Part shown: positions 48,955 to 60,009 of the stretch, one piece after another
How the letters are laid out: every line of letters starts with the position of its first letter
How positions within the stretch are numbered: position 1 is the first letter of the stretch
Source: Paralichthys olivaceus
Lineage: Eukaryota; Chordata; Actinopteri; Pleuronectiformes; Paralichthyidae
Reading direction: 5' to 3'
Length of the DNA: 64,000 nt
Assembly: GCF_024713975.1 (NCBI RefSeq)
Contig: NC_091116.1
Location: forward strand, 14,056,682 to 14,120,681
Notes under the pieces: model-generated
What the model was told of the DNA's origin: nothing
The model's database searches: none
Seen by the model: only the letters and a program-made list of their open reading frames with translations
Translations under genes and position numbers: made by a program

Positions 48955-51759
48955 TTTATTTTCCAACAATAACAAAGAACAACATATTTTAAAAGCGTAT
49001 TCGTATGTTACATCGACTGTACAGGGATCAGATGAGCGTGCTTCACCCTAAGTGATTCTGGAACAAGCGCTAACAAGAAGAAGAAGAAGCTCAACTAGGA
49101 ACATTTAAGTCATTTGATGAAAAAATATGAAATCGTCCATGTCTAGGTAGAAAATAGAAAAGAAGCAGATTATGGATTGATATTATACCCTGATACAGTG
49201 TTTAGGCCTCTGAACAAAGTCACTTACAACAACAGCGAAACCTCGTGGCCTCTTTGGTTCATGATTCCGTATAATACATTTGAACGCAGCTCCTTTTTTT
49301 GCTTCTATAAAAATATTATTTTACTATTATTCAATGGCAGTTTCCATTTCTTTTTATTTGTACTAGTCACACACGTCCTCAGTGCAAATATTCTAACAAC
49401 CGTTCGCTTCGAAGAACAAGCGAAAGATTAGAGTGGCGAGCGAGGACGGCGAGACGAGGAGGTCGAGGGCAGAGCGTTCCAGGAGGACAGGCTGGAAAGT
49501 GTGTCTCTAAGTGTGTCTCAAAGTCTGTCTCGAAGTCTCTAAGTGTGTTACGGTGCCAAGCGGCTCTGACAGGAAGTCCACCGGGACCAACGATCACACG
49601 CTGATGGTTCTTAGCCATCGTCAGACTTTTCATTTCACCTCGACAACAAAAACTTACTGCGGTTTCAAACTTTTCTTAAAATGTAATTCACCTCATCAGC
49701 GTTTGGGGAAATGATTTATTCTTATTCTTTACGATGGACAAAAAGAGACATATGAAATATTGAAGAATTTAGTTTGTGATGTTTTGTCAGATAAACCACG
49801 ACAGTGTTTAGACTTTTTGCTGTTTTTACAATTTAAAAATCAAATCCTTAAATCAACGTTTGATTTTGAAATATTCAACTAGAAACGATCTTTTCGAACC
49901 TGTGACTCTTCGTCTGATTCCCGCTGTGTCCTGAACGCTAATGACGTCATATTCAGGATGTTTACGCGTCGTCACTCGTGGTCGGACGCACTCGGCTGTT
50001 CAATCATTGATCCTGGACGTCCCGGCTCTTGGGCTCCTCCTCCTGCCTCCCGCTTCAAACCCGCTCGCCACTCGTACATTTCAAGTATTGGAGATAGTTT
50101 GTCACTTCAGCTTGTCTGGTGTTCGGGTAAATACTATACATTGCATAGCTCATGCGGCACTTTTTTTTTGAAGGACCGTGGGCGGCGGAGCGCCACTTAG
50201 GGCTCGTTAAAGGCATCTCAATCTGCTAAGTGCTATCGAAGTGTGCGTCGGGGGAAGTGCGAAGCCGCAGCATCACTGAACCGAGCAATATGGCAACTTT
50301 TCACTTTTAATGAGAGATGTGGTAAATCATTTCTAAATGGAGTGACTGGAGGGAATCGAACCCCCGACCCTCAAACAAAGACAATGTGATATTTGTTCTG
50401 CGTGGACGGGTGGTGTCAGATTAAACATTGGTTATAAATAAAGATGGACGACATGACAACTCCTGAAAGTGAAGCCAAATCATCTTGATCGCCCCCTGGT
50501 GTCTGGCTGCAGTGTAGCTCATAAACCTCCTCCATGTTAGCAGATGGGACATGAACCAAATCAGAGGTTGTTAAAGATGGTTTCTGTCATTTTACGTGTT
50601 TATGTTTCCGATCAGTTTCAATCAGTTATTTGATGATATAAAAAACAGGCGTCATGATTGACAGCTGACACTGACCCCTGATTGGTCGAGAGCATGTTAC
50701 AAGATGGCAGCCGTCGTATTGGAGACGTCTCAGCTTCACTTCTGAATCTTAAGAGGAAGTGAAGACGCGTCGTCCATCTTTATTTACTCTACGTGGCTGA
50801 ATCATTGTAAAGCTCGCGGTGAGTTGGATCTTGTATCTGGCCGCGGTTCGTCTTCAGCTTTATTAAAGACGAGTCACCGCTGTCGTCCAAAATCCAAGTG
50901 ATGGTTTCATTTGATGGTTAATTCTGTAATTTGAGGGCCGACGTTGTTTTAGGAGAAATAATCGAATCGTTCTGCAGATTCCTAACACAAGATTATCGTG
51001 GCAACAAACTTTCATGATGCTGGAAGCAGGAATCCGATGAGGAGTTGGGATGAGACGGAGAATTGACGTCGTCGTACGTTCACGTCTGCCTGTAGTTGAA
51101 CGTTTGGAGGACTGATTAGTGGTTTGGCGACTTGTTGAAAAGTCTCGTCTGAACGTTCTGCTTGAAGCCGTTTAATCGTGGAACAGTTTGTGTGAATCAG
51201 AAAACAGAAGTGCTGTACGTTGGTGAAGACGGCGTCAGTGCTCGTCCCGAGTGTTCGCCGCACACACTCATCTTGAAAGAGGCATCGCTGAATCAGCCCG
51301 ATGTCGTTGTGACTCGTTTAAGGCTCCCGACAGCTTTGCGTTGACCGGCAGCAGCTACTCTAACATCGAGGCCGACGGCTCGGTAAAGGCTAGAAGGTCG
51401 TGAAACAAAGCAGATCCTCGCTATCGAAGATTTAATGAAGAACTTCGGACGCTGATTGTTTTTCCAAAGTGGATTTTTAGCGATTTGGAATCAAACTTCT
51501 CCGTCTGAAGGAGACGGAATTGTTTCCGCTGGAGAATATAACAAAAATATATCAACAAACATAAATATATATACAAGTTGTTTTGTGCAGGCATACATGA
51601 GGGTGTGTGGATATGTGTGGATGAGGTTGTGTGTGCTCATGTTTTTTTCCTTCGTCCATAAATATTCTGTTTCTATATTCATCTCCTGTTGTAATATCGT
51701 GAATCTGTCTACGGTCGAGTTCTTCAGTTCCACCTTAAATAAACGGGAGTTAGCGGCGC
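48955..51759 (-). other. inhbb: inhbb 3' flank / possible 3' UTR with candidate poly(A) signals
   Basis: Minus-strand AATAAA words (TTTATT on plus) occur at 50859-50864, 50779-50784 (inside an inverted-repeat element), 49353-49358 and 48955-48960. The segment just below the stop (51480-51760) is AU-rich with TATATATTTATG-type words, as in regulated 3' UTRs. The sequence at 48955-49430 also reads as AT-rich UTR-like on this strand. Which signal is used cannot be decided from sequence. Confidence 0.4.
50435..50786 (-). mobile_element. 352-bp element with 18-bp terminal inverted repeats (MITE-like)
   Basis: The ends are perfect inverted repeats: TAAATAAAGATGGACGAC at 50435-50452 and its complement at 50769-50786. 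The interior includes AGCTGTCAATCATGACG, ATCATCAAATAACT and CCCATCTGCTAACATGGAGG (minus strand), shared with the copies near 18.1, 26.0 and 45.4 kb. There is no coding capacity, so it is a non-autonomous DNA-transposon-like element. It sits about 1 kb beyond the inhbb stop. A clear target-site duplication was not identified. Confidence 0.8.
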
Positions 51760-52535
51760 TCAGGCGCAGCCGCACTCCTCCACGATCATGTTGGGAACGT
51801 CCCGTTTCACGATGTTGTACTCGTCGTCGAAGTAGAGCATGGACATCGTGCTGAGCTTGGTGGGGATGCAGCAGGAGTTCATGGAGCCCGGGCTCATCCC
51901 TCTCATGCGGTACTGGTTCACCACCGCCGTGTGAAAGGACGATGCAGAGTTGGGGACACCGGCCATGTAGGCGGGACAGTTCCCTTCGCAGTAGTTCCCA
52001 AAGTAGCCTGACGGCGCAATGATCCAGTCGTTCCAGCCGATGAGCCGGAAGTCAATGTAGAACTGCTGGCGGCAGCACAAGTTGCTGCTGCCGTCGCACT
52101 CCAGCCCCCTCTTGCGGATCCGGTGTTTGTTGTCGGCTTGCCGCGCCTGCACCACCAGGAAGGGCCGGTGGGACTCGTCGTTGCGGTTGAGCAGGATGGG
52201 GTTAACGCCCTCCGCCTCGCAGCCCTCGCAGCGCACGTCCAGGTTCTGCCGTCGGCCGCCCTTCTCAAACACCAACCGCACGGCCTCGGTCAGCATGAAG
52301 GTGTGCCAGCCGCTGCGCTTCAGCTCCACCCGCTTCTCCACTAGGTTCCACTTGCTGCTGAGGCCCGGCTCCTGGTAATACACCTTCACCGTCACCTTCC
52401 GCCGCGGACGCACCTCCCCTGGGGACGGCAGCAGCTTGAAGTAGAGCCAGAGGGTGGCCTGTGTCACAAACAGGTTCTGGTTCCCCTCGCTGGAGATCAG
52501 GAAGAACAGGCTGGACTTGGAGGTCACCAGGTCGT
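51760..52535 (-). CDS. inhbb: inhbb coding exon 2: rest of propeptide, furin site and mature activin beta-B
   Basis: This exon encodes residues 133-390 and the TGA stop at 51760-51762. The acceptor is a pyrimidine tract ending in CCCCAG just above 52535. The propeptide continues ([27 protein letters not shown]) to the dibasic processing site RIRKR (271-275), cut by furin-type convertases. The mature ligand is 115 residues (276-390, coded by 51763-52107), the same length as human beta-B. It has all nine activin-type cysteines at mature positions 4, 11, 12, 40, 44, 79, 80, 112 and 114; Cys80 is the usual inter-chain disulfide. Motifs seen include [39 protein letters not shown] and the C-terminal EECGCA. 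Beta-B chains dimerise as activin B, or with beta-A or alpha chains as activin AB or inhibin B, and signal through ActRII/ALK receptors to SMAD2/3; this is family knowledge. No frameshift or missing key residue is visible. Beta-A is less likely because of the match to beta-B wording and the ralb neighbour. Confidence 0.97.
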
Positions 52536-54669
52536 CTGGGGAGGAAGAACACAGCAGAGCCAGGGATTAACCACAGGAACCAAACATTTCATTTTGAAAA
52601 CAACAGCTCAAAGTCACAGACCCTGTGGCAGTGACAGGAAGCCGTTGGGTCGGAGACTGAGAGAGCGGTGCAAAGGTTCAAATTCAGATATGGATCCTAA
52701 CAGTGTCCACAGTTCACATCAGGAGACGCAGCAACAAACTGGACCCAAGAAAAAAACTTTGTCAGAAGCTGCATCTGCAAACGATCAGAGGCTTTTATTT
52801 TGGTAACCAGCAGCTGCTCAGGATAAGATTAAAATCTGAAATCTCTGTTTTTACAGAAGAAAACCAAACATCGGTTTTTATCTGAGCTGCTTCCAGTGGG
52901 TTTTGTATTTTATCTCTTTTTACTTTTGCATGATTCGCTTTAACTCTGCAGTCGTGTGAACGTCTGAGTAGTTTGATGAAACACTGAAGCAACAGCTCAG
53001 CTCTTTATCTTGAAACCTGGAAACTCTTTGATTCTATCCAGCGAGTCACATGACGTCCTGCAGCCGCACCAGCTGATTGACAGCTGCCAGGTCGAAGAAG
53101 ACTCGACTCATTCATCAGGTCTGAACCTCCTGAACTCTGAGCGAAGCCGACTGAGAGAAACTGAGATTGACAGTTGGTGAGAAGTCAAGAGGACACAGCG
53201 TCCAGCGGATGAACTCCAGATTTCACGGCTGAGCGGTTGCGCTCCGCAGGGTTCTTCAGCGGGAGAAGATGGAAGCTCTCACGGAGCAAACAGAGAAGTT
53301 TTCAGAGGGAGCGCGGCGAGCCTCCACATGCATTACCTCATCCGTCACGAGACGAGGTAATCTCCGAGCCATTACTCAGCAGCTCGGATGTGAGATCACA
53401 CGCCGCTGCTCAACAGGCCTGCAGATTAGAGCGCCGCTGTCATCCCGGCAGAAAACAAATCAAGAGCGATACAGTTAAGTGCCTGCGCAACGCAAACAAA
53501 GCTGCAGTCCCGGCCGCAGGTGCAGGTTTCATGGGTGGTGCTCGTCTGTCACCACCTTTTCTATCAAACTGCACTTGCTCACTTACTCTAAACTGCAGGG
53601 ATCAAACACGACAGCTCAAACGGCCGCGCTGTGGATGTAAACAAACGCTCCGTCGCCTGAAAGCGCCGGCGGCTGTCGGGGGAGCGGCCTCGATGAGACG
53701 CAGGAGGACGGTTAAGACGACCAGCTGCAGCGTCCTCACATGACGGTGAGATGACGTCCGCCGGCTCCACAGAAACGTCGACTGTATCTGCCATCGATAG
53801 AGACGATCGGTTCAGACACACAGCAGCTGCTCGACTTCACACCGAGCAAATATTTATGTCTTGTTTTCTCTCTGTGAATGTTTAGCGAGGACGGAGAGTG
53901 CCGTAAATAAACTGTGAGGCAGCAGCGACGAGGTTGTGAAACATGCGAGTCACTTTCCAGCAAAGGGAATAAATCTGATCGAGAAGTAAAAGAGTCCATT
54001 TGTGCTGAAAGCTTCATGTTGAAAACCTGCAGCTGCTGATTGAACAAATCTGAGGAGAGGGAAACACTGACTCCTCTTCTGACTCCTCTTCTGACTCCTC
54101 TCCTGACTCCTCTTTGTGTTTCTGCAGAAAATATGTGATATTTAATCATCGTCATGAGAACTCACAGCCTCTGAACTCAAACCTGTATGTTCTTTATTCT
54201 GAAGCTCAGTTTAACAGAAAACTCTGAATATAAGATTCAACGTTTCGACTCTGTCGTGTGTTTCGGTCGTTTTAGAAATTGAAAAACTAACTTTACTCTC
54301 AATCATGTCCAAGAATTTTAAATGAGGTTCAAGGATCCATCGGTTAAATAAAACTAAACCTCAGCTGCTGTGGAGCTTTAACACAGATAAGTTCACGTAC
54401 TCGACATTAAAGACAACACACGTGAGGACGAGACCAGACTGTGAGACCCGGTGATGACGCTGCACCACAGCTGCTGCACAGACCCGGAGTCTTCACTTTG
54501 TCCTTTAGAGCGAAACTGAGCCGACGAGGACCTGAAGCGTCGAGAGCTCCAGAAAACAACAACAACACAACTCGACCAACAGAACCAACACAAATCTTTG
54601 ATTCAGCAAAAACTGTGACGTGTTTCTGAATGAAACTAACAACCTAACCTTTATGGAGCCTGGAGTTAG

Positions 54670-54715
54670 AACACACACACACTCACACACACTCACACAC
54701 ACACACTCACACACA

Positions 54716-54756
<41 letters not shown>

Positions 54757-54802
54757 ACACACTCACACACACACACACACACACACTCACACACACACAC
54801 AC
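54670..54802. repeat. (CA)n microsatellite with ACTC interruptions, in inhbb intron
   Basis: About 130 bp of CACA with periodic CTCACA breaks. A smaller run is at 54930-54957. Confidence 0.97.
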
Positions 54803-54925
54803 AGGGAATTCTAATGGGGAGCGAGGCTTCAGAGTTCAGGCCGTCAATCTGCATTCAGGCTGCACGACGACTCACACAAAAGCTCTGACCTTATACTGAG
54901 GGGACTGATTCAACACAACCCTGTC

Positions 54926-54957
<32 letters not shown>

Positions 54958-55946
54958 TTTAAGAAACACTAATATCAGTCAACGTCGTGACAGACGACCC
55001 TACAACTCAACCGGGGACAACTGACACAGATGACGACAGTGAGGACACAGAGCAGCAGTGTGGACGAGCAGCAGCCATTTGTGGATGTGGAAAGCAGATG
55101 TTTCCGTGGAGCGCCGTCGCTTTCAGAGGCGAGCGGACAGACGCACGTGGGCGAAGCAGGTGGCGTCGTTGATCATTTTCAGCCCTGCTCCTTTCAGCCT
55201 CCCCTGAGTAAATTGTTCCTCTGAGCCTTGACGCCACGCCATGTCCCCACTGGCAGCCGCTCAGCGCCGGCAACGCAGCCAACTGGCAAACGCACGACGC
55301 CGAGGTGGAAGGTCTGCAACACAGCAGCCACAGAGAGAAACATGGGAAACTAAAAGCCTCCCAGCAGGGAGCGAACCTCCGGCGACACCGAGCGAAGCCA
55401 GCCGGGTCTCTGTTTGTGTGATGCTGTGTTTTCTAGGAAAGTGAACACAACACTGGGGAAAGAGCCAGGAGTCCCAGATGTCTGATTTTCTCTCAAGCAC
55501 GTGAATGCAGCAGAGCAAGTTCATGCAGAAGAGTCAAAGTCTCTTTTCAAAAGTAAAAGTTTTACATCCGCATCCCATCACGGCAGACAAACAGAGAAAC
55601 TGTGAAAGCTCCTTCAGCTCATCAGTGTGAGAACACACAGCTTTAACATCAGCCCCTCATGACAGACTGACTGACCCTGGATCTGCAGGATTCATCTCAC
55701 ACCAGGGACAAACTGAGTCACACTGGAAAGACACCTCATAAAGATCAATGACGCGTCTAATATACGGCAGGAAAGAGTTTCTCCATCTGTGTTCAATCAT
55801 CCCCACTGATCACTGATCCAGGACCATAACAGAGCTCAAGCGTCTCTAAACAAAGCAGGTAGCAGCTACACATGCTCTCTGCTTTTATTTTGGCGGGTTT
55901 TCAGGCCCCTGCATCAACATCTGTTCAACATCAGCCTGTCTCTCAC

Positions 55947-55999
55947 TCACACACACACACACACACACACACAAACTCACACACACACACACACACACT
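55947..55999. repeat. (CA)n microsatellite in inhbb intron
   Basis: CA run with one AACTC break. Confidence 0.95.
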
Positions 56000-56114
56000 C
56001 TCAGAGTTCACTGTGTCCCTGGTTCACCAGTAACATCAAATATCCCAGACTCTGAATTTAATGAAGACTAACGTGTGTTTGAACCTGTCGTTAGAATTCA
56101 GACTCATGTTGACT

Positions 56115-56116
<2 letters not shown>

Positions 56117-56193
<77 letters not shown>
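56117..56193. repeat. (TG)n microsatellite close to inhbb exon 1
   Basis: Uninterrupted GT run of about 77 bp, some 190 bp inside the intron from the donor. It is complementary to the CA run at 55947-55999. Confidence 0.97.
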
Positions 56194-56196
<3 letters not shown>

Positions 56197-56384
56197 CAGC
56201 TCTCAGTTGTGTTTAATCTTCAGATCGATCCTGTGAACCTTCTCTGAGGATTCACAGTTTCTCATGTGACTACATGTGAAGCTGGAATCTGTTTTTACTT
56301 GTTTTGCTTTGTTTTTGGGGGAAAATGTGAATTTCTGGTTTGAAACTTTCAGATTAAACTTTGAGTTTCTTCTCCGTCACGAAC

Positions 56385-56781
56385 CTTTCTCTGCAAAGCT
56401 GATGATCTCGGAGCTCTCCTCCAGCACCTCGTTGCTCATCGGGTGTCCGTCCAGGTTGGGGATCTCCACCCTCCCGTCCTCCCGCAGCTTCCCGGCGTGC
56501 AGCTTCCGCAGCGCCGTCACCATGGCCGCCTTCGGGACCGGGTGCGTGATGTTGGGCCTGTCCCGCATCTGCAGCCGGCTCAGGATGTGCCTCTTCACCG
56601 CCTCCAGGAAGTCCACGTTCACCCGGCCCGACTCGGGGTCCTCCGGCTGAGCGATGCCGCAGGACGCGCAGGTATCCCGGGACGCCGTGTGCGCCTCCGC
56701 CTCGGTGCCGGGCGCAGCGGTGCAGCGGATGGAGAGGACGCAAGCCACGAGGAGTGCCAGTCTGAAGAGACAGCTACTCAT
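56385..56781 (-). CDS. inhbb: inhbb coding exon 1: activin/inhibin beta-B signal peptide and first part of propeptide
   Basis: This exon encodes residues 1-132 of the inhibin beta-B precursor plus the first base of codon 133. The first in-frame ATG is at 56779-56781 with A at -3; the reading frame stays open further upstream only through a GTG, so this start is preferred. Residues 1-22 form a hydrophobic signal peptide (MSSCLFRLALLVACVLS), with cleavage likely near Ala22/Ala23. Then come the conserved propeptide words DFLEAVKRHILSRLQM (about 57-72), the N-glycosylation sequon NIT at Asn77, AAMVTALRKLHAGK and SEIISFAE. Seen: a GT donor follows at 56383-56384, and reading on meets a stop after three codons. 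Splicing to 52535 keeps frame and gives EKDDLVTSK, which lines up with the vertebrate family at this point. The propeptide assists folding and dimerisation in the secretory pathway. The segment between signal peptide and DFLEAV is shorter than the proline-rich human one. Confidence 0.95.
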
Positions 56782-57318
56782 TTTCTGTTTGAGGAGGAGA
56801 AGAATCACGGTTTCCCTCTTGTGTTGGAGTTAAAATCATAAAATCGGCTCTGAACAGGTAGAAGGCTCCTCTAGTGCCGAGCTGTCTCCATGCGTAACGG
56901 CGCTCCGCTCGGCTCTGACGCACTTGGATGCAGGTCGGTGCAGTTTATGTCCATCCAGGGGAAGAAGTGTGAGCAGGAACTCTTCTCTTACATGGTTCCA
57001 TGAGTGTCTTTGGGGATTCTCTGCCTCACACGCCTCTCTGTCCTCCGGACTCTGTGCGCCTCTGGAGTTTGGAGCAGCAGCAGCTTCACGCGCAGCGCAG
57101 CAGCTCAGAGGAGCAGGAAACACGAGCCACAGTTATCAACGTTCTCCACGAGCCCGAATCCACCTGGAGCATCTTCAAACTTCAGTCCATCACTTTCTGA
57201 TCCACAGACACGAGCAGCTCATCATCACCATCATCATCATCATCATCCTCTGAGGTTCAGTCCAACCGGAGCTGAGTGTGACTCCCGCTCTGCCGGAGTG
57301 CCGATGCGCAGTGAAGAA

Positions 57319-57350
<32 letters not shown>

Positions 57351-57400
57351 GAGCCAGTGCCAGAGAGAGCACCGAGCAGAGTTTCCATCCTGACTGAGAC
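56782..57400 (-). other. inhbb: inferred inhbb 5' untranslated leader
   Basis: This is the stretch between the start codon and the position about 30 bp downstream of the TATA-like box, so its upper limit is inferred. Read on the minus strand it holds a CTC-rich (GAG on plus) run at 57310-57350 and a GAT/ATG trinucleotide run at 57220-57246 that creates several upstream AUGs. If transcription starts near 57400, the leader is about 0.6 kb. Confidence 0.5.
57190..57246 (-). CDS. candidate upstream ORF in the inhbb leader (Met-run peptide)
   Basis: An 18-codon ORF plus TGA stop starts with six consecutive ATG codons, then GTG and two more ATGs, giving MMMMMMVMMSCSCLWIRK. It lies 409 bp upstream of the inhbb start codon on the same strand. 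It exists because an (ATG)n microsatellite falls in the leader. It is only relevant if transcription starts above 57246, which the TATA position suggests. Function, if any, would be to divert scanning ribosomes; this is inference. Confidence 0.3.
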   Translation of the reverse strand: MMMMMMVMMSCSCLWIRK

Positions 57401-57428
57401 TCTGCAGCCTCCTCTCTCTCTCCTCCGC

Positions 57429-57498
57429 TTTATATCAGGGCTCAGCCTCAGGTGGGCGCGGCCAATCAGGAGCCGCAGAGGGAGGGAGGGGGCGGGGC
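57429..57498 (-). promoter_or_regulatory. inhbb: inhbb core promoter candidate: TATA, CCAAT, GC box
   Basis: Reading minus strand, going away from the gene: TATAAA at 57429-57434 (plus TTTATA), a CCAAT box on the plus strand at 57462-57466 (ATTGG on minus), and a GC box GGGGGCGGGG at about 57488-57497. Spacing is that of a conventional TATA promoter, placing the start of transcription near 57400. The flanks are GC-richer than the AT-rich sequence just above 57520. The boxes are seen; their use is inferred. Confidence 0.6.
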
Positions 57499-57522
57499 TC
57501 AGAGGTCTTCTGAAATTAACAA

Positions 57523-57562
57523 TCCAGATTATGATCCAGATTATGATCCAGATTATGATCCT
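57523..57562. repeat. 12-bp tandem repeat beside the inhbb promoter
   Basis: About three and a half copies of ATTATGATCCAG, about 25 bp upstream of the inhbb GC box. Confidence 0.85.
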
Positions 57563-58760
57563 GAAGACAGAAGAGTTAGTTTATCCAGATTATAACCAGT
57601 AATATTACACAGCTCCATTACAACCACTGGAGCTCCATGAAGTATTTTACGGAGAACATGTACTTTTATTTGGAGAAGTTACAGTTTATTCAGATTATTA
57701 CAAAGTTTTACTGTATAAAACACAGATTACACAAAGTAAAACTACGATTACAGGGACACTCATATCAGACAGCAGCTGTAAAAAGTACTTTTCTCTTTAT
57801 CTGGAGACGTTTATTCAGATTAATACTTCAAATCAGTTTCTAGGAATCAAATACTACAAATATTCAGACAAAGGATCAGTTTCCCTTTAAACGCAAATGT
57901 TTCATCTTTCAGATTCGAGTAAACCAACAACAATGATATTCGTAAAATAAGATTTATTTTATTCTGAGAAGTTCATTCAACAATATCTAAAGTTGTCAGA
58001 TCCAAGTCGTCGTAACTCACGTCAGGCAGGAGCTGTGAAAAGTATTTCATCTGGAGAAGTGACAGTTTATTCAGATGATCACTGAAGGATCAGTTCCACT
58101 GCTTCAAATTTAAAAGTCAACACAACCTGTCAAGTGAAAGCACCGTCACAATATTTCTCTTCCAGTCGTTGCTCTACATTTAAAATCCTCTTAAAGTTTT
58201 AAAATTTGTATTTTAACTGTTAACAAGTCAAATGAAATGGGTTATACGGCTGTTTATTGTATTAATGAATATTATTTCTACTTAAACCTAATTTATTTAT
58301 AAAAACTGAAATATTTGAATCAGTGTCGTATTCTAAAAGTTAATAGGATATGTGTATTTTGTAAAATAGTCAGTGTAATACTGTAATTTGAGGTAGTACT
58401 TCATATACCTGTAACTGCAACGTGGCTCAATATGAAACTGTCAAACTTCTTAAATGTGTTTAATTCTTATTCAAACCCATTGATCATCATTATATTCTTA
58501 AATCTGCTTCTTTTGGAGCTTTTATTTTGACATCAGGCCCAAACACAAAAAACAGCAACAATTCAAATGAAACTTTATTTTGAGTGTGTTGACGCTCAGG
58601 TGAAGCACAGAACACACACCTGAGAGTGTGACGCATCGAGACACGTGGAAACCACAGACATCTGATCCTCTGAGTGTTACTGTGGCCACAAGTGTGTGGA
58701 CACTTGAGCATGATTCCTCAACACGTGTTGTCTGCAGACTTCTCGTTGAAAAATATTGTG

Positions 58761-58764
<4 letters not shown>

Positions 58765-58814
<50 letters not shown>
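58765..58814. repeat. (CA)n microsatellite in the intergenic spacer
   Basis: Pure run of about 50 bp. Confidence 0.97.
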
Positions 58815-58818
<4 letters not shown>

Positions 58819-59689
58819 CTCTCTATTCAAATTCAACACAGTCCACCACAGTGTCTCCCTCATGACAGGACGCCAGTGATCCACAGCATTTGTTAGTAAA
58901 AACTCCAAAACAAATGAGCTCCACCCGAGACGCTGAGCAGCAGCAACAGAGCAACAGAGCAGCAGCAGTAGAGCAGCAGTAGAGCAGCACAGTGGGGCCG
59001 GGGCTCGACCTTTGACCTCTGAGCTGCTGATTTTCATAAGACAAAACAACACGAGGACTCAGAACAGGTTGAGTCTGTTTTCTCCTCTGACACGACCTCG
59101 TTTGTCTGACTGGACTTTTTCTGACTGATTAATAACACGTGTTGTTTCTGAACCCGACTCCTCATGACCATCGTTCATTATTTCATTTGTTAGTGACACG
59201 ATGATTTTAAAGACTTCACCTCCAAAAAGTAAAGTCAGGGAAGTTACAGGAAGATAATTTGGTCTCACTGTCGAAGCTGAGAACAGCACTGGACAAAGTG
59301 ATGACACAGCGCCACCTTTAGTCCAAATACAGGAATCACAACAACGCTGATCTTTATGTTCTACTATGTTTTTAATGAAGTGAACTTTTACTTGTTTTGG
59401 GAGAAGAAAGTTAATAAATTAAAATTAATCTGTTAATAAATATACAAATCTATTTTTATCTGCAAATACGCTACAGCAAATAATTATGATTTTAATAAAA
59501 ACTTAGATAAGCTGTAAATAAAAGCTGTCATTTCGGTAAATAAAGTAAATAAATCAGTTTGAATACATGTATATAATTAGATGTATCTATGAAAAAATTT
59601 AAGTTTTTTAAATTATAATCCATACATTTTATTATAAATAAATAAATTAATAATAAGTAAATATACAATATTTGCACGATAGTTGCACT

Positions 59690-59850
59690 ACTTTTGTATT
59701 TGTATTTTATATTCTATTTTATTTTTTTATATTTTATATTCTATTTTCGTAAATTCAGAGCATGTCTTGGACTCAAACATTTAATATCCAGAAACTTAAA
59801 TGTAATTTTTGTGCATGTGACAATAAAACCGTTGAACCTTGAACCACACA
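59690..59850 (+). mobile_element. possible 3' tail of a degenerate interspersed repeat
   Basis: TTGCACTACTTTTGTATTTG followed by TTTTATATTCTATTT runs and the ending TGTGACAATAAAACCGTTGAACC resembles 3' tails of common fish retroelement-type repeats. Family assignment is not possible by eye. Confidence 0.3.
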
Positions 59851-60009
59851 TCGGTTTTCTGTAAATAAACAAACTAAACATAATTTATTTAATTATCTGT
59901 AAATGAATAAAGTAAATGAATCCGTTTTAAAACGTGTTTCATTAAATGAATCTATAAATAAATGTTAAATAAATAAAACCAGTTTTTAAAACGACATCCA
60001 GATAAAAAG

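Larger units (their letters stand above)
52536..56384 (-). other. inhbb: inhbb intron 1 (3,849 bp)
   Basis: This is the single coding intron, with GT donor at 56383-56384 and AG acceptor at 52536-52537, phase 1. It contains several CA/TG microsatellites (54670-54802, 54930-54957, 55947-55999, 56117-56193). A less repetitive patch at about 53240-53720 contains paired CATTACCTC / GAGGTAAT-type words and could be regulatory. No other exon-like coding segment was seen inside it. One intron in the coding region matches the two-coding-exon structure known for INHBA and INHBB. Confidence 0.9.
57563..60009. other. inhbb-ralb intergenic spacer, AT-rich
   Basis: No gene seen. 57600-58500 has short self-similar pieces (TTTATTTGGAGAAGT, CAGTTTATTCAGAT) suggesting old local duplication. 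A (CA)n run lies at 58765-58814. 59390-60000 is rich in TAAATAAA words. Confidence 0.6.

Noticed and set aside
51918..52552. Other long frames over inhbb exon 2
   Set aside because: Shadow frames of the GC-rich coding exon; only the frame with the nine-cysteine mature domain is real.
53237..53743. 168-codon plus-strand ORF
   Set aside because: Lies inside the inhbb intron on the opposite strand, with no protein-like features.
56354..56841. Alternative frames over inhbb exon 1, including a start at 56808
   Set aside because: The upstream start is GTG, not ATG. The other frames are shadows; the frame from 56781 carries the signal peptide and conserved propeptide.
58390..58405. TGAGGTAGTACTT, similar to a let-7 seed region
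   Set aside because: The match covers only the first bases and no convincing hairpin arm was seen nearby.
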